The notes under the pieces: model-generated | Seen by the model: the letters and a program-made list of their open reading frames with translations, nothing else | What the model was told of the DNA's origin: nothing | The model's database searches: none | In this document: one piece after another, positions 62,180 through 64,000 of the stretch | Layout: each line of letters starts with the position of its first letter | Numbering within the stretch: position 1 is the stretch's first letter | Program-made: the position numbers and the translations under genes | Origin: Fibrella arboris | GTDB taxonomy: Bacteria > Bacteroidota > Bacteroidia > Cytophagales > Spirosomataceae | NCBI RefSeq assembly: GCF_041321095.1 | Contig: NZ_JBGGWE010000002.1 | Span: forward strand, 62,001-126,000 | Direction: 5' to 3' | DNA length: 64,000 bases

Positions 62180-62650
62180 ATGCCCCGTATTGCGCTATTT
62201 CCCGGCTCATTCGACCCCTTCACTAAAGGCCACGAAGATATTGTTCGTCGAGGCCTGCACCTGTTTGATGAAATAATCATTGGTATCGGACGGAATGCCA
62301 ATAAGCGGCGGTATTTTACCCTGGAGCAGATGACCACCTGGATTGAAGGCACCTTTCGCGATGAACCTGCCGTGCGAGTGATGAGCTATGATGGCCTGAC
62401 AGCCAATGTTGCCCGAGAGCTGGGCGCTCGTTTTCTGCTCCGTGGCTTGCGGAACACCACCGATTTTGAATATGAAAACGGTATTTCCCAGGTGAACAGA
62501 TACGTATACGAAGAGGTAGAAACCGTTTTTTTAATTACCTCGCCACATCTGGCCCCCATCAGCTCCAGTATCATTCGTGACCTCCACCGATATGGTCAGC
62601 CAGTTGACGCCTTTCTACCTTATAAACTGGGTGAACGAGTGAACGAGTAA
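62180..62650 (+). CDS. coaD: Pantetheine-phosphate adenylyltransferase
   Basis: A 156-residue nucleotidyltransferase that makes dephospho-CoA from phosphopantetheine and ATP. The T/HxGH motif is in GSFDPFTKGHEDIV, and the second motif is ISSSIIRDL. Length and order match CoaD. It follows DUF3822 by 28 nt. Its last three codons form part of a long inverted repeat shared with the convergent gene. Confidence 0.96.
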   Translation: MPRIALFPGSFDPFTKGHEDIVRRGLHLFDEIIIGIGRNANKRRYFTLEQMTTWIEGTFRDEPAVRVMSYDGLTANVARELGARFLLRGLRNTTDFEYENGISQVNRYVYEEVETVFLITSPHLAPISSSIIRDLHRYGQPVDAFLPYKLGERVNE

Positions 62651-62716
62651 ACGAGCGAAAGTGGCTTACGCAAGAGTTTACCTCCAGCGTAAGCTACTTT
62701 CGCTCGTTCACTCGTT
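62642..62716. terminator. 30-bp hairpin holding the stops of two convergent genes
   Basis: Arms 62642-62671 and 62687-62716 pair at 28 of 30 positions around a 15-nt loop. The left arm holds the end of coaD (AAC GAG TAA) and the right arm, read in reverse, the end of the convergent gene (AAC GAG TGA). An A-run after the right arm gives T's for the minus-strand transcript's stem base. It is a bidirectional terminator. Confidence 0.7.
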
Positions 62717-63763
62717 AAAAAAGGCCCCATTCGTTGTTTTTAGGTACGTTGCCAGCGGAATGTCTTCCTGTTTTAAGAAACCCTGCTGGGGCAAGGTGCC
62801 GTTGGCTACCAGTTCTACCACGGCCGCCACAGAACCTGCCGTCGTCCACGATATAGCCCGCCACGATTGCCCATCAATTAGCCGGGGATGGTAGGCGCGG
62901 TAGAACTCCTCCCGGGCAAGCTGGCCATTGCGCCAGCCTTCTACCACTGCATATACATAGACGACGTCATCCTGAACGGGTGGTTTGGCCTCGGTCAAAA
63001 TTTTCTCTGTCAGTTCACGCTGGTCTTTAAGGATCAACTCATACAGCAGAAAACGCATTAGCTTGCAATGGCCAGGATAGCGGATTGTCTTGTAATTCAA
63101 CGTGTCGACTTGGCCCGCATAGGTCTCACATAACGTACCCAGTCCGCCGGACGTGCTGAATGCCTCAAATTCCTGCCCTTCAATATTGATGACTTCGATT
63201 CCGTCGAGCGCAGGCACCATCTTCCGCTGCCCATTGGCGATCACTTCGCAATCATTGAGATATTCATTGATGACACCCGCTGGCGACCAGGTAAACGAAT
63301 AGCCAAGAAGTCCATTTGGGTAACGGGGCAGGGCGCCAACGCGCAATTCAATATCACGAAGGCGGTCGAACCGTTTGGCCAGGTCCGACCCAACAATACC
63401 GATCAAACCCGGAGCCAGCCCGCACTGGGGGGCCATCACGCCTTTCGCTGTACGTGCCATCTCCCGAATGGCCTCTGTGGTGGGTACGTCTTCGGTGAGG
63501 TCAAAGTAGTGAATACCCAGTTCGTGGGCGATGCGGGCGATCGGCAAATTCAGGTTGTAAGGTAAGCAGGACACAACACCATCGGCCTGTTTCATCGCTT
63601 CATAGAGTGCTGCTGTGTCGCTGACATTGCCTTTGTGAACAGGGAACGGGAGGGGATATACCGGCAGCCGTTGATCAAAGCCACTGACAGTGAACTGTTT
63701 ATGGAGTAATAGGCCAACTAATGAGCCAACTTTGCCTAAGCCAACGATAACAAGGTTTTTCAT
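62708..63763 (-). CDS. Saccharopine dehydrogenase-family protein
   Basis: A 351-residue oxidoreductase. The Rossmann motif GLGKVGSLVGLLL is near the N-terminus. The later GLAPGLIGIVGSDLAKRF, FTWSPAGVINEYL and FSTSGGLGTL match the saccharopine dehydrogenase/reductase family. Members act on lysine pathway intermediates or on other amino acids; the exact substrate is not clear. The start is ATG 63763, and its last codons are in the shared hairpin. Confidence 0.85.
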   Translation of the reverse strand: MKNLVIVGLGKVGSLVGLLLHKQFTVSGFDQRLPVYPLPFPVHKGNVSDTAALYEAMKQADGVVSCLPYNLNLPIARIAHELGIHYFDLTEDVPTTEAIREMARTAKGVMAPQCGLAPGLIGIVGSDLAKRFDRLRDIELRVGALPRYPNGLLGYSFTWSPAGVINEYLNDCEVIANGQRKMVPALDGIEVINIEGQEFEAFSTSGGLGTLCETYAGQVDTLNYKTIRYPGHCKLMRFLLYELILKDQRELTEKILTEAKPPVQDDVVYVYAVVEGWRNGQLAREEFYRAYHPRLIDGQSWRAISWTTAGSVAAVVELVANGTLPQQGFLKQEDIPLATYLKTTNGAFFNE

Positions 63764-63835
63764 AACACAGAACTAGTTGATGACGTGAATGGACAGCTAC
63801 GCAAACCAGCGATAAAAAATCCAGATCGCCAAATA

Positions 63836-63873
63836 ACACGAAAAGCCGACCCATCAGGGTCGGCTTTTCGTGT
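63836..63873. terminator. Perfect 17-bp hairpin
   Basis: Arms 63836-63852 and 63857-63873 pair without mismatch around a 4-nt loop (ATCA). The stem holds AAAAG/CTTTT tracts. On the minus strand it lies downstream of the truncated gene at the window edge and upstream of the dehydrogenase, so it should end the edge gene's transcript. Confidence 0.7.
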
Positions 63874-63898
63874 ATCTATTAGCGTAAAATAGTCTTCC

Positions 63899-63952
63899 GT
63901 CTTCTGTTTACTGTTGCTCCGCTACTCAGCAGCGCAACAGTAAACAGAAGAC
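63899..63952. terminator. Second hairpin, 19-bp perfect arms
   Basis: Arms 63899-63917 and 63934-63952 are exact reverse complements with a 16-nt loop. On the minus strand it begins 6 nt after the stop codon of the edge gene. Together with the 17-bp hairpin nearby it forms an in-line double terminator. Confidence 0.6.
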
Positions 63953-63958
63953 AGTAAA

Positions 63959-64000
63959 TTATTTGGCCGAAACCTGACCACGCAGTGCACGTGGGATTTC
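63959..64000 (-). CDS. C-terminal end of an unidentified protein, truncated
   Basis: On the minus strand the frame ends EIPRALRGQVSAK and a TAA stop. Only 13 codons are in the window. I place a gene here because two strong hairpins follow directly. The family cannot be told from so short an end. Confidence 0.4.
   Translation of the reverse strand, partial: EIPRALRGQVSAK

Overview
The window is bacterial chromosomal DNA, most likely from the Bacteroidota order Cytophagales, near Spirosoma, Fibrella or Rudanella. That placement is inferred from three things. Promoters carry the Bacteroidota -7 box TAnnTTTG, several with TTG 20-21 nt upstream. Genes rarely have a Shine-Dalgarno sequence. The gene set includes DUF3822-coaD, LytS/LytTR pairs, GroES-like co-chaperones and many secreted or lipoprotein hypotheticals. 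No database search was possible. Genes are dense, on both strands, and mostly of housekeeping or envelope type. I found no rRNA, tRNA, CRISPR array, insertion sequence or prophage.

Layout. 0-4.5 kb: a truncated M23 peptidase, then a leftward block with a secreted protein, a degenerate Sua5-like protein, a CCA-adding enzyme and a small membrane protein. 4.5-12.5 kb: argS, a glutathione peroxidase, menA and an RND efflux pair ending in a perfect 29-bp hairpin. 12.5-19.7 kb: a class III aminotransferase, a secreted protein, a three-gene ligase cassette (GCS2-type ligase, glutaminase-like protein, ATP-grasp) and an orphan ABC ATPase. 20-24.4 kb: a DUF2490 protein, an OmpR-type two-component system, a 45-residue basic ORF and a coiled-coil secreted protein. 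24.5-32 kb: a THUMP-like methyltransferase, two hydrolases with C-terminal membrane anchors, a fatty acid hydroxylase, a WYL regulator with a GyrI-like protein, and an FG-GAP/cytochrome lipoprotein. 32-39 kb: an apparent porin remnant, an MHS-type transporter with a small membrane partner, acs, and a cytochrome-sugar dehydrogenase fusion.

38.8-42 kb: an orphan PycTM-like membrane protein, convergent with two tandem secreted proteins that look like CotH/FAM20-type atypical kinases. 42-50 kb: an ECF sigma factor, coaE, lgt, yidD, a GroES-like protein, a LytS/LytTR system whose kinase carries pentapeptide repeats, and an SPL-like radical SAM protein. 50-64 kb: glnS, a VWA-type membrane protein, fabG, an AT-rich polytopic membrane protein, a RecD-like helicase, CBS and NUDIX proteins, DUF3822-coaD, and a saccharopine dehydrogenase-like protein.

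The strongest pattern that genes do not explain is a dispersed octamer, RGGTACGT. Its 7-base core occurs about 63 times by hand count, where roughly 8 are expected by chance. It is split about evenly between strands, lies in and between genes, and twice forms hairpins head to head. The best candidates for an under-described protein system are the ligase cassette (15.0-18.2 kb) and the CotH-like pair beside the PycTM-like protein (38.8-41.7 kb).
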